A model generated the notes under the pieces. That model ran no database searches. It was given only the letters and a program-made list of their open reading frames with translations, and was not told where the DNA came from. This document shows, in pieces, positions 23,430 through 34,663 of a stretch of 60,000 bases of DNA. The DNA lies in NCBI RefSeq assembly GCF_030272615.1, contig NC_081406.1, positions 235,025,922 through 235,085,921 on the forward strand, written 5' to 3'. A program made the position numbers and the translations under genes. This DNA is from Cryptomeria japonica (taxonomy: Eukaryota > Streptophyta > Pinopsida > Cupressales > Cupressaceae). Every line of letters begins with the position of its first letter. Position 1 is the first letter of the stretch.

Positions 23430-25120
23430 AAGAGACCCTTAGGAAATTGAAATGATGTCTAGACCTTAAAGGACAAAAGGACCAAGTGACAAAAGGACAA
23501 AATGACAATGTCTCCCCTATATGCTTGGATACTAAGCTAGGTTTGACCAAATGACATTGATGAAAAAAAGACAAAAGTTTGATAAGGTCATGACTTCCTA
23601 ACAATGACTTAGGGTTTATCAAAGATTTGGATTACTCAAGTATGACAAAACCTAGTTATGACACTATATACAAAGGGACAATTACCATGAAAATAACCCT
23701 AATATGATATGATAATGCCCTAAGCTTAATGAATAGACCTAGGGTATGCAAATGTTAATGTATGACAATGGTATTACTCTAATGCAAGAGGACACATGCA
23801 AATGGATAACCCTTATTGATAGGCAAAGGAGTATGACCTAGGTGAAACCTAACCTTGGTAATTGACAATGAATTTGCAAAATGCAAACCTAGGATGAACC
23901 TAAATCTAAGTGACATGAATGTTGAGACAAGATTTTGAAAAATGTTTGACAACCATGTTTGAAGGTGTTTTGAACCTTGTTGAATGAAATACTCTTGTGT
24001 TTAACCTTGTTTTGAATCAATTTGTCTTGTTTTTGAAATGAGACACAACTCAACTTTTGACAAGCAAAGAAGACAAGATATTTTAACTTAGACTCAAGAC
24101 AATCATGCTCATTCACAAATTTCTTATGGTAGGCTTTGGACAGTAGGTACTTGAGAGGTAGACTCATTATGAGATTCAAGGAGAATACATAGATTCTTGA
24201 CCCCACAGGCTCCCCTCCATGACACTCACTTCTCAAGGCAGCCAAGCATCAGTCCCCATGGAAATATCCCCATGGCAAACTTAGTATCTCTTCCAAGTAT
24301 CCGAACTTGTCCTTCTCAAGAAACTAGAAGGATTTTTTTTGGCCTCTAAATAGAAGGTGTTTAGTAAGGATTTATGTTAAGCATTACTCCTTGGTGTCAT
24401 GCAAGCATGATTGAGACATTAAGCCCACCAAGATACCAAAAAAATGTAGTCGTGCAAGCATGATTTAGACCTTGAGGCCCTACTTAGATGTTGATATGAG
24501 AAAGAGTTCAAGGGTCATCACTTCCCAAGTAACTACAATTCCCACGTAACCCTTCCTTCAAAGCTTTCGCCCATCAGGTATTTATTTATAGTGAGTTAGA
24601 ATGCCAAGGTACTCTGGCTGTGCTCACTTTGGGTTGTTCCCTTCTCATGATTGTCACTTGCTTGCAAAAGAAAGAAAATGGTCGGGAAGGCAGGCCCTCT
24701 AAAGGTAACAAACAATCTGAGCCATGAGAATGGTATCGAAGATCTGGATTTCTGATCACCCTAAGAAGGATGAGAGCATACTCTCCTACTCCAAAGTCAA
24801 ACTAGAAAATCAAAGCAAAAATACGTTCATTCCATCCTACTTAGCAATCATACTAGGTGCCTAATTATGTATTACAAACACAAAGTTTGTTTGGAATATA
24901 AGGCAACTTGCAAAATCACTAAGTTAGGAGTTTGATTTGTTTGGTCTTTGACTAGCGAACCTGCATAAAATTTGTTAGTAGTTCCATTTTTGTCTTTGCC
25001 ATGCATAATGCCAAGGTGCTGCACAAAGAATCAATACCAAAGAAAAACCAAAATGCAGAAATAGAATGCCAAAACAAAGCAATTTGCAAGTAAAAACACT
25101 GCTTTTTACCTCTGTTTCTA
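23430..25120. other. 5' leader region of D
   Basis: No well supported gene. A minus-strand ORF at 23889-24245 (118 residues, no recognisable domain, Cys-containing) and one at 24975-25334 are probably chance. The stretch is rich in gacaaaatgacaat-like words. Confidence 0.45.
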
Positions 25121-25124
25121 GCCT

Positions 25125-25290
25125 TACACAGGTGCAGAATGTCCTACACAGACAAAGAATGTAGTAACACAAGCACAAAATTAAGTAACATAGGCGCAGA
25201 TCCCTTTGACATAGGCACAAAAGTACTTGACACAGGCACAGATACCTTGACACAGGCACATAATTCAGTGACATAGGTGCAAAAGTGCCC
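25125..25290. repeat. Irregular leader repeats of D
   Basis: Six to eight copies of a short word close to gacacaggcacaga or gacataggtgcaaaa recur every 20-30 bases about 110 bases inside the 5' LTR. Similar words occur before the PMD at 15890-16005. Confidence 0.7.
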
Positions 25291-25397
25291 AAAAAGCCCT
25301 GAATTACCCTGTTTCTTGGGTTTTTCACCTGCAAATCAACTCAAAAGCACTCAAAATCATGATTAGGGGGTTAGTTCATGTCGGGTTGACCAATTAA

Positions 25398-26895
25398 TGT
25401 AGCTAGAAAATTATAAAACATCAAAGCAATATAAACATTTGCCTAGTTCAATCACAAAAACTCAAATGCAGTGATAACAATCCTAAAAACATTCAATAGA
25501 GAAAGGGAAATAAAACATTCATATGCAAATGCAAACCAATGCTGAATGTCTCCTCCAGAAATATGCATTGTTCTTCTTTCTCCTTCAAATAGCTTTGTTT
25601 TGTGGATCTCACCTTCAAGTGCATAAGCATAATGTGAAAGCAAGATTGACAAGATGAGATGATAGCATAAGGGTACTAGAAGCGTGATTGATTCAGCCCT
25701 TTTGATAGAAGAAATTCATCCAATTTATAGATAAATTGGAGAAAAGACAAGATTAGCATGAAATTGATATTTTAGGCAATTGACTTCAAAAAATGGCAAA
25801 ATTGAGTTGAAGGAAGAAGGTTATGACACCTTCTATGTCATGAATTATGACATATTTCCCATGAAAAGGTGAGAGGACTAAAAGCTTATGACATCTTGCT
25901 ATGCCAATGGTATGACGCATGAGAGATTCATGCTTCCACTGAAGCACAAAAATAGGGAGAGACTAAAGAGGAATTGGTTAGGTGGAAATTGAATCTGACA
26001 AATTAGAAAATTAGGTGGAAATTAGGAATTAGGAAAATTAGAAATTGATGAAATTAGAAAATTAGAAATTGATGAAATTAGAAAATTAGGTGAATTAATT
26101 AACAATTTTTCATTCATTAATTAATTCACAAAAAGAGAGGGAATTAATTAGCCAATTAAATAAATATTTAATTGTGACAAGAAGACTTAGGATAAATAAA
26201 TAAATTATTTAACCTAGAGGGAAAATGACAAACAAGATTAAATGAATAAATCATAAAACCTTAGAGGATGAATTAGAAATGCAAGGATGACAATTAGGTC
26301 TTGACAAAAGATAATTGATATCGATTCAATTTGATCATGATTCTGACTGACAAAGGACTGATGCTGATAAGTGATTTGATTGATAAATGTGCCAATTAAT
26401 GAGGAACAATGACGATTGATGTCAAATCGATCGCAAAATGACAAAAACGACAACAATTGATAACAAAATAGATTGCAAAATGACAAGATTGAAAATGACC
26501 ACGATTGATGACAAATCGATCACAAGATGACAAGATTGAAAATGACAATGATCGATGACAAATCAATCACAAGATGACAAGATTGATAAGAGGACAAAAC
26601 CCTAATTCCATCATCGATTAGGATTGACAATGTCCAAAATATGACAAATGAGCACGCACATTGATGCAACAGGATAAGATTGACCAAAATCATGACTGAA
26701 GATTGTTGTCGACAAGACCAAATTCGAAAGCGAGATAAATGAAGAATGCAAAAGAAGGACTCGATGCTCGCAAATGATAAAAACCAAGTGCGTGACATAG
26801 GAGAAGTGTTAATGCGACACAAAAACCCTAAAATAAGGCAATGCGCAAATTTTAAAGTACGACTCTGCAAGCATTGACCATTTTTAGACTCTATA
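25398..26895 (-). repeat. 5' LTR of D
   Basis: Partner of 13877-15354. The outer end is TCTATA rather than TCTACA, probably one mutation of the terminal CA. The right TSD copy gtatg follows at 26896-26900. Confidence 0.93.
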
Positions 26896-26900
26896 GTATG

Positions 26901-27561
26901 CTTTGGGCTCTTGTATTCTTTCTCATTTGTACCATGATCTTCATCAGGTGGTGTGCCTCAATGTGACTATCTTATCAGCAGGGGAGACGCTGCTATAGAT
27001 TTAGGCATGGGAGCACCTAGCTATTACATGCCCCTTGGTAGACAGGGATAGACCAGTCAAGAGGCCCTCTGTTTTTGGTTATACTGGTTTTATTTTCTAT
27101 TGGAAGATGGGAAAACTTAAGTATTGGCGGTGAGTTTTGGATGATTTAGACACAATGATCTATAGGCCATACCTAGATTGTGAGCTATGGCCAGAGGATG
27201 CACTTGAGATGTCATATGTGTTTACTTTGAGACATTTTCTTAGATCCACCTCATTTTTTACTAATTCATTCATTCACACTTAGGTATATAGATAGTATGG
27301 CTAGGTATAGGGCTTTCCACATGGGGTTGTACTCTATACATGAAGATGACAAGATGTTGCAGATATGAGACCAACAATTTCATATGAGGTTGCATTTACA
27401 AAGAATATTTCACTTGGTGCACAAGATTGGGATTATATGCTAGGTTCTATAGATGGGGGTATGACTCCACAATATTCCTTTTATTTCCAGGCACATTAAT
27501 TCTTGTAATTGTCATGTCTAGATGAGCCTGTATTAGTCTTTGATGATGATTAGGAGAGACC
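26901..27561 (+). pseudogene. PMD ORF of E, segment 3
   Basis: It resumes at the codon cut by D: ALGSCILSHLYHDLHQVV matches WGPCVLAMLYFQLHQIAY of D. Then come AWEHLAITCPLVDRDRP, SVFGYTGFIFYWKMGKLKYW and MIYRPYLDCELW, the C-terminal half of the PMD. Several stops (TAG, TGA, TAA) break it. It is cut at 27561 by element B, after a run of Asp codons. Confidence 0.82.
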
Positions 27562-28785
27562 TGTTGGCAATATGCTAGATTTGGTTAAGTGTTTTCATGG
27601 ATGTCAAAACTGTATCCTATTTGGAGACTATCTCGGTTAATCTTTGTGATCATTTTGGTTCTGGTTGTGATTCTGATCTGGTATCATGAGATGTCTGGAA
27701 ACAGTTTTGGATGCTTATTCTGATGGTTATATGATTTCTATATTCTAATGGTTTCATGATTTGATTATCACTTTTGCCATTTCCAGTTACCGATTAATTT
27801 ATGTCTTTATCGACAACCTTTTGGCTTTACCGACTTCTGACATTCCCGGTTAGATTTACCGGTATGTTGTTTTGGTGACTTCATCAGTGAATTTTGATTC
27901 TAGCTTATGGAATCAGTTTCTATCATGTTGTTGGTGCTTGTTGATCATATCTTGAGCATTTGGTGACTTTTCATTGGAAGGTGTGTTGTTATGGTGGTCC
28001 TATTTGGATCCGGTTAAACTTCCACTGAGGGTTTCTACCAGTTAGTGAAGCATGCTAGATTTTGGTCTTAGCAGAATTCTTGATGGATATAATTATTCGG
28101 TTACATGATTTAGGTCCATGCTATGTAATGTAAATCCCAATATTGGTGTGGTGGCATCATGTGATTTAATTTTTGTAATTATGGGTTTATGGGTTTAGGG
28201 TTTAGCCAACCTTGTCAATAAGGTCGATGATCTGTATATATAGGTGACTTATTCATGTAATTTGGCATGCAATGGTTATGGTTGGTTAAGTCTACATTAT
28301 CAGAGAAAGGATTATGTGTGAATAGAGTCATATCATTCTAGTGAAGGTTGGAAAGGTTTTTGTATTGCAGAGCAGACATTAGTGCCTAACCGAAACTGTA
28401 TTAGGCATTTGTAGATGCTACTTTCACCGTTCATTGTTTTCTGGGTTGTAGTCTGATGTTTATGTAAGTCAGTGAGACTTCCCTTTGTGATGAGAAGTGC
28501 AGTCTAGGTTGTTGGCCTTTCTACATGTGCAGACCCCATTGTAATTATTCACAATACTACTACAGAGTATTCATCTAATTGTGGGTAGGGTTTCCCATCT
28601 TGGTTTTTCCCTTTCTAGGTTTTCCACATCAAAATATTTGTGTTATGTGTGTTGTGCTTCCATGATATATCTTTCATTATGCTATGCTCTGGTATAAGGT
28701 TTATAATTGAACTAATTACTATTATTGTTAGTAAACTGATTCAGTCCCCCTCTTAGTTTACTGTCGGTATTAGTGCATTCCAACA
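27562..28785 (+). repeat. 5' LTR of B
   Basis: Matches 33249-34474 throughout. It contains a TATA-like box at 28235-28242 and ends TGCATTCCAACA. Confidence 0.93.
28235..28242 (+). promoter_or_regulatory. Putative TATA box in the B LTR
   Basis: TATATATA precedes ggtgacttattcatg about 550 bases before the LTR end. The 3' LTR has a mutated version (tatatttatggg) near 33921. Position and sequence suit an LTR promoter; no transcript evidence is available. Confidence 0.5.
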
Positions 28786-28787
28786 AT

Positions 28788-28799
28788 TGGTATCAGAGC
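28788..28799 (+). promoter_or_regulatory. Primer-binding site of B
   Basis: TGGTATCAGAGC lies two bases after the 5' LTR, the exact initiator tRNA-Met complement. Confidence 0.94.
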
Positions 28800-28840
28800 G
28801 AGGTCCTCTCTACATAAGCTTAACCACTTGAGGAGATCTA

Positions 28841-30950
28841 ATGGCAACTACATCTACTTCCACATTCAATCCTTACCAGAAGGAGAATCATAGATTTGAT
28901 GGTACAAATTACAAAACATGGAAGGAACGAATGAAGATTCATCTCAGATGTTTTGGATCTAAAGTTTGAGAGATTATAGAGAAAGGGTAAATACCTCTTG
29001 ATCAAACAACAACACCTGGCAATGAACAGAAGAGAGCTGAAAATGATGTAGTTGATCTAGAAAAAGCTTGAAACTCTTTATAAGGGTGACCAGGATGTGA
29101 ATATTGCTAAACTTGAAGGTTTCTGGGTAAGATATGAAACTTTAAAGATGGAAGAAGATGAGAAGATAAGTTCTTTCATGGATAGAGTCAATGAGATTGT
29201 CATGGGTATCAAATGTCATGGCAGATCTATCACTGAAGATGAAATTGTTGGCCATTTGGAAGAATTGATTATGTTTTGTCATTGATGTGAACACTAGCTA
29301 TTTTGGCTGCTTTACCGACACTCTTGTAGTCCCGGTAGGCTGTGTGGTTTCTGGTTGGTTTGGATCCAGCATGATCTGGTATGCTCTAGTATGATTTGGT
29401 TATGGAATTGACTTACTCATATTCATATTGAGTTAGTTGGTTTTGTTCTGGTGATTGGATACTATCATATTTGCTAGAAAACTTGGTTTGTTGTTCCGAC
29501 CAGGGTTTCATCGATAGAGCTTTCATGAAGATATTTGATGATAGGCATAAGCGGTGTTGGTGCAACTTCTGGTGGATATTCAGGATGTTGATAGTGATCA
29601 TGTTCGATATTTGGTAGATTGGGATCATTGCTTTAGCATGTGTGGACCTAATCTGGGTACTGATGTATCTAGGTTATGGACTAGCTTAATGTAATGTGTG
29701 GATTGGACCTCTTGACGTGTCTTCGAGATGTATTGTGGGTTGGATATTATTTGTTTGGTCTTAGGCCGACATGTTTTCTAATTATGTAATTTTTTTATTG
29801 TCTGGTGGGCGACCTAATTGTTCATGGTCGAGGGTTTGTATATATATGATGTAAGATCTCATTATAGATCAATATGGTCATAGGGAATGTGATATGGATA
29901 TGTAATGAGAAAATAATGTAATATAATTTAGACAAAGGATTTGGTCGATCATTGGAGATCAAGTTGGGTTTATGTAAGAGGATTTAGTCCTTCGGTATTG
30001 AGCTTAACCGAAACTGTATTCAGTCATAGGAGATGTTATATCTGCAGTTCATTCATTTCTTCGGATTGTAGTTTGGATTTCTATGTAGTCAGTGAGACTC
30101 CGTTTGTGATGAGTAGTGTGCTCTAGGCTATTGGCCTTCCTACAAGTGTAGGCCCCTCAATTGTAATTCCCATACTTATTGTAGAAGTATTATCTAACTG
30201 TGGGTAGGCTTCCCACTGTGGTTTTTCCCTTTACCATGTTTTCCACGTATAAATCTTGGTGTCACATGGATGGTATTTATTCTCTAATAATTGTTTATGC
30301 TTAATTGGTTTATCTATTATTTTGGTATTAATGCTTTGGGTTTTGGTATTAAAGTTTTAAATTGCTTAAGTTTCTGGTAATCTGAGACAACTGATTCACC
30401 CCCCCTCTTAGTTGTCTTCTAGTTATTTGAACTATCTAACAGAAATAGTATCAAAATTTCTAAGAGTTCTACCTCTCGCTTACAAGATGAAGGCTACTGC
30501 TATCAATGAACTCTGGACAATGTCAAGTACCCCTGTGACCAGAGATACACTACTTGGGAAATTGACTACTTTTGAACTTGAAGAACTTGGAGATCAAAGT
30601 GCTTCTAAAATTGAGACTTCTTTTAGATCATCTACCTCTAGTAAGTACAAGATAGATTGGAAAGAGATGTATGTTAAGGATATGGAGGAAATTAAGAAAG
30701 AAGAAAGAGAGCTTGAAGAGCCGGAAGCCCTGATTGCTAGAAGAATTCCTAAAGGACCAGCTAGAAGTAAGTATGAAGGAAAAGTCTCTTTTAAATGTTT
30801 TTCATGCAATAAGATTGGTCATTTTGCATCTAGATGTCCTGAAAGAGATGCTAAGAATCATGAAAGATTTGTGAGGAATTATAAGCCTAATCCTAAATAT
30901 CAGAGTAGACCTAGATTCAAAAGAAATAAGGATAAATCATGTAATTATGA
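28841..30950 (+). pseudogene. Gag of B, interrupted by solo LTR C
   Basis: The ATG at 28841 begins MATTSTSTFNPY, then RFDGTNYKTWKERMKIHL, the copia Gag N-terminus. Stops follow near 28968 and 29070, and the UBN2 middle looks shortened. SSFMDRVNEIVMGIKCHGRS runs into SITEDEIV at 29245. After C (29246-30441 plus one TSD copy) the frame resumes at SKFLRVLPLAYKMKA, followed by an acidic region and a zinc knuckle CFSCNKIGHFASRC near 30797-30838. Gag coats the RNA in particles; here it is broken by C and stops. Confidence 0.86.
29246..30441 (+). mobile_element. C: solo LTR inside gag of B
   Basis: This stretch of 1,196 bp starts TGTTGGCC and ends ATCTAACA, flanked by perfect gaaat (29241-29245 and 30442-30446). 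It has LTR features (TATA-like tatatatat at 29839-29847, a ccccctctta motif near the end) but no PBS, internal region or second copy. LTR-LTR recombination of a full element is the usual origin. Orientation is taken from the TATA-like box and the position of the C-rich end. Confidence 0.88.
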
Positions 30951-32476
30951 TGGTGATGATGATGGTATATCTGATGATGATGATGAACCTATGATTGGAT
31001 ATGGTAATGGTGCCTCATCTGACAAAGATTGTGTCTTTATTTCTATCAAGGTTCATTCTCCAGAAACTGTTATTGAAACAACACATACAAAGGAAAAGGC
31101 TTTGGCTACTAAAATTGAAGAGAAGGATGAATGGGTTATAGACAGTGGTTTCTCACATCACATGACTGGTGACAAAAGAAAGTTCTTATCATTTCAAGAA
31201 TTTGATGGTGGATTGGTCAGATTTGGAGACAACAACGCATGTAGGATCAAAGGCAAAGCAACAATATCATTGGATGGTAAGACTAATACTGATAATGTTT
31301 ATTATGTTGAAGGTTTAAAGATTACTATTTTAAGTGTAGATAAGATGATGGATAGAGGATTTCAATTGCAATTCAAAAATGGAAAATGTAAGATCATTAA
31401 TAAATTTAGATTTGAGATTGCTTCCGAAACTCAGACCAATGGAAATATCTTTCATTTTAACTTCGGTGAGAAGGATTACTTGATTTCTTAGATTGATGAA
31501 AGTTGGTTATGTCATAAGAGGATGTGTCATGTAAATTTTGATTGCATAGTAAAGATCAGTTCAATACTGGCTGTGAGAAATTTTCCTAAGATTGTTAAAC
31601 CCCATAATCTGGTATGTAGAGAATAACAAATGGGTAAGCAAGTTAGAACTTCTTTGAAAAGTATACATGATAAATCTAATGAAATTTTTGTCTTATTCAT
31701 ACTGATTTGTGTGGAACAACAAGGACTAAAAGCTTTCAAGGTGATAGATATTTTATGTTACTTATTGATGACTATTCTAGAATGATGTGGGTGGCATTTT
31801 TGAAAGAGAAATTTAAAGCTTTTGAGAAATTCAAAATCTTTAAAGCTATGGTTGAGGCCGAGATAGGACTGAAGATAAAGTGCTTAAGATCAATCATGGT
31901 GGTGAGTTTACATCCGGTGAGTTCAATAACTTTTATGAAAGGAATGGTATTAGGAGACAACTTTCTGCACCTAGAACACCATAGCAGAATGAATTATTAG
32001 AAAGAAAGAACAAAATAGTTTTGGATGCAGCAAAGGCTATGATGACTAAAGCTAAACTACCTAATATCTATTAGAGAGAGGCTGTCAAAACCGCTATATA
32101 CACTTTCAATAGAGTACACATTAAAGGTGATACCACTAAGACTCCTTCTGAATTATGGTTTGGTCATACTCCTACTGTCAGATATTTCAGAATTTTTGGA
32201 AGCAAATGTTACATTAGAAGAGATGATGCATTACGAAAGTTTGATCCTAGAAGTGATGAAAGAATATTTTTGGGTTATTCTACTAAGAGAAAATCATATA
32301 GATGTTATAACAAAAGATTGAATAGGATAATGGAAAGCATAAATGTCAAGGTGGATGAGCATGGTAGTAATCAGATTAGATCATATGATTATGGATTGGA
32401 AGATGAATTTTTTAGACTTGAACTGGTAATGCAAGAATTAGTTCAGAATAGTGAACCAGTGACACCGGTAGCATGA
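30951..32476 (+). pseudogene. Protease and integrase region of B
   Basis: The frame from gag continues through an Asp-rich spacer to WVIDSGFSHHMTGDKRKF near 31131-31185, the copia protease site (D-S-G present; the usual Cys after it is Phe). A TAG at 31489-31491 ends the open stretch, then in frame comes SWLCHKRMCHVNFD, the integrase zinc-finger start. Integrase core pieces follow in shifting frames: DRYFMLLIDDYSRMMWVAFL near 31740, and GDTTKTPSELWFGHTPTVRY to FLGYSTKRKSYRCYNKR at 32125-32310. Several frameshifts make it non-functional. Confidence 0.85.
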
Positions 32477-32544
32477 GAAAATTTAACAGTGATAGAGGAA
32501 TAGCTGAATGAGTCAACAAATCAAGAAAATTCAAAGACTTCCAG

Positions 32545-32951
32545 GTATGTAAAACATTTGTGACATGGTATACATTATTTCTTTGGAATAAGTTGGTTTC
32601 ATGGCTTAGTAAGAAACAATCATGCACTTCATTGTCTACAGATGAAGAAAAATATGTTTCAGTTGCTACCAACTGTACTCAGATTTTATGGATGAAACAA
32701 ATGTTAAAGGATATAAGGGTAAGCTATGATGAGCCTATTGTTATTCACTATGATAATACCGCTACTATTGATATGTCAAAGAATCTAGTATATCATTCCA
32801 AATCAAAACACATTTCTATAATGTATAATTTCTTGAAAGAAAATGTTGAAGAAAAGGAAGTCAGATTGGTTTATGTGCCTACTAAGGAACAAATTGTAGA
32901 TATTCTAATAAAACCATTGCCTAAAGACACTTTTGAATATCTTAGAGACTA
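32545..32951 (+). pseudogene. RNase H remnant of B
   Basis: LVSWLSKKQSCTSLSTDEEK, then ILWMKQMLKDIRV, IHYDNTATIDMSKNLVYHSK and VDILIKPLPKDTFEYLRD are the C-terminal half of copia RNase H. Upstream sequence (to about 32540) is the integrase-RT linker, so RT and the N-terminal half of RNase H were lost by an internal deletion near 32540-32570. Confidence 0.88.
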
Positions 32952-33234
32952 GTTGGGGGTTACCTTCCCTCTGAAAGAGACTTAGAGATGCATCAATCCA
33001 GTGAGCTTATCAGACATACTTTTATCTTCCGGGTTGATGAAGATGGTGCTACTACTCAATGGGAGTAGTCAGCTATTTGGTTAAGTAATATTGGTTTAGT
33101 ATTAATCCTTTGTCATTGATGTCAAAGCAGGAGAAGGTATTCATGTGAAAATTACTAGATCTTTTGATGGTTTTCGTGATTGTTGGCATTCATTGGCACT
33201 TGGATGTTTTTCACATTTAGTGTTGCCATTAATA

Positions 33235-33248
33235 CCAAAGGGGAAGAT
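33235..33248 (+). promoter_or_regulatory. Polypurine tract of B
   Basis: CCAAAGGGGAAGAT abuts the 3' LTR. It is the same type as in N1. Confidence 0.9.
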
Positions 33249-34474
33249 TGTTGGAAATGTGTTGGCTTTGGCTAAGTGTTATCATTGATGCCAACACTGT
33301 ATCTCAGTTGGAGACTATCCCAGTTAGTCTTTGTGATCATTTTGGTTCTGGTAGTGATTCTAATCCAGTATGATAAGATCTCCAGAATCGGTTTTGGATG
33401 CTTATTCTAATGGTTATATGCTTTCTATATTCTGGTGGTTTCATGATTTGGTTATTTCTTTTGGTATTTCTAGTTACTAGCTGGTTTATGCCTTTACAGT
33501 CTAGCTATTTTCTTTACCGACTTCTGGCATTCCCGGTTATCTTTACCAGTATGCTATTTTGGTGACTTCATCAGTGGATTTTGGGTTCGGCTTATGGAAT
33601 CAGTTTCTATCATGTTTTTGGTTCTTCTTTATCATATCCCAAGAATTTGGTGACTTTGCATTGGATGGTGTGGTGTTATGGTGGTCCGATTTGGATCCGG
33701 TTAAACTTTCAGTAAGGTTTTCTACCGGTTAGTGAAGTGTGTTGGATTTTGGTCTTAGCAGAATTCTTGATGGATATAATTGTTTGGTTACTTGATTTAG
33801 GTCCATGCTATGCAATGTAAATCATAGTATTGGTCTGGTGGCATCATGTGATGTAATTTTTGTAATTATGGGTTTATGGCTTTACGGTTTAGCTGACCTT
33901 GTCAATAAGGTTGATGATCTATATTTATGGGTGACTTATTCATGTAATTTGGCATGTGATAGTTATGGTTGATTAAGTCTACATTATCAGAGATAGGAAT
34001 ATGTGTGAATAGAGTCATATCATTCCAATAAAGGTTGGAAAGGTGTTTTGTATTGCAGAGTAGACATCAGTGCTTAACTGAAACTGTATCAGGCATTTTT
34101 AGGTGCTACTTTCACTGTTCATTGTTTTTTGGATTATAATCTGATGTTTATGGAAGTCAGTGAGACTTCCCTTTGTGATGAGCAGTGTTCTCTAGGATGC
34201 TAGTCTTTCTGCATGTGCAAAACCCATTATAATTATTCACAATACTATTAGAGAGTATTCATCTGATTGTGGGTACGGTTTCCCACTATGGTTTTTCCCT
34301 TTCTATGTTTTCCAAGTCAAAATAATGGTGTTATGTGTGTTGTTCTTCCATGATATATCTTTCATTATGTTATGCTCTAGTATAAGGTTTTTAATCGAAT
34401 TGATTGTTGTTATTATTAGTAAACTGATTCACCCCCCCCTCCCAGGTTACTACCGATATCAGTGCATTCCAACA
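33249..34474 (+). repeat. 3' LTR of B
   Basis: Partner of 27562-28785, TGTTGGAAATG...CCAACA, followed by the TSD agacc. Confidence 0.93.
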
Positions 34475-34479
34475 AGACC

Positions 34480-34663
34480 ACCACGAAAGGCACCTAGACG
34501 ATAGAGGGTGGAGATGGTGGGGATGGAGGAGGTGGAGATGGAGTAGGAGAAGACAGCGGAGATTGGGGAGGAGGGGGAGCTAGTAGTTTGGGGCAACAAA
34601 GGGATCAAAGATAGATTCCTAGTGATTGGGAGATGAGGGTGGTTAGGAGGAGGAGATCTAGGA
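34480..34663 (+). pseudogene. PMD ORF of E, segment 4 (Gly/Asp-rich linker)
   Basis: After B the frame continues with PRKAPRR and a stop, then Gly/Asp-rich codons (GGDGGDGGGGDGVGEDSGDW). It corresponds by position to the acidic linker of D at 17370-17480. It is cut by solo LTR A' at 34663. Confidence 0.62.

Larger units (their letters stand above)
13877..26895 (-). mobile_element. D: large gypsy-like LTR element with sense Pro/Ser-rich ORF and antisense PMD ORF
   Basis: LTRs of about 1.48-1.50 kb (13877-15354 and 25398-26895) start TGTAGCTAG and end TCTACA/TCTATA. Perfect TSD gtatg lies at 13872-13876 and 26896-26900. A polypurine tract lies inside the left LTR on the minus strand, so D runs right to left. 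The interior of about 10 kb has a ~1,000-codon minus-strand ORF, a long spacer and a plus-strand PMD ORF, but no recognisable protease, RT, RNase H or integrase. The polypurine tract, the T-rich spacer with caggttttca motifs and the PMD position match E, so D is probably a non-autonomous relative of E. Confidence 0.88.
27562..34474 (+). mobile_element. B: Ty1/copia retrotransposon, RT deleted
   Basis: LTRs 27562-28785 and 33249-34474 (about 1,225 bp) start TGTTGG and end CCAACA, with perfect TSD agacc at 27557-27561 and 34475-34479. An initiator-Met PBS follows the 5' LTR and a purine tract precedes the 3' LTR. The order gag, protease, integrase, RNase H is that of Ty1/copia. The RT core between integrase and RNase H is missing. 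Solo LTR C sits inside gag. Confidence 0.94.
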
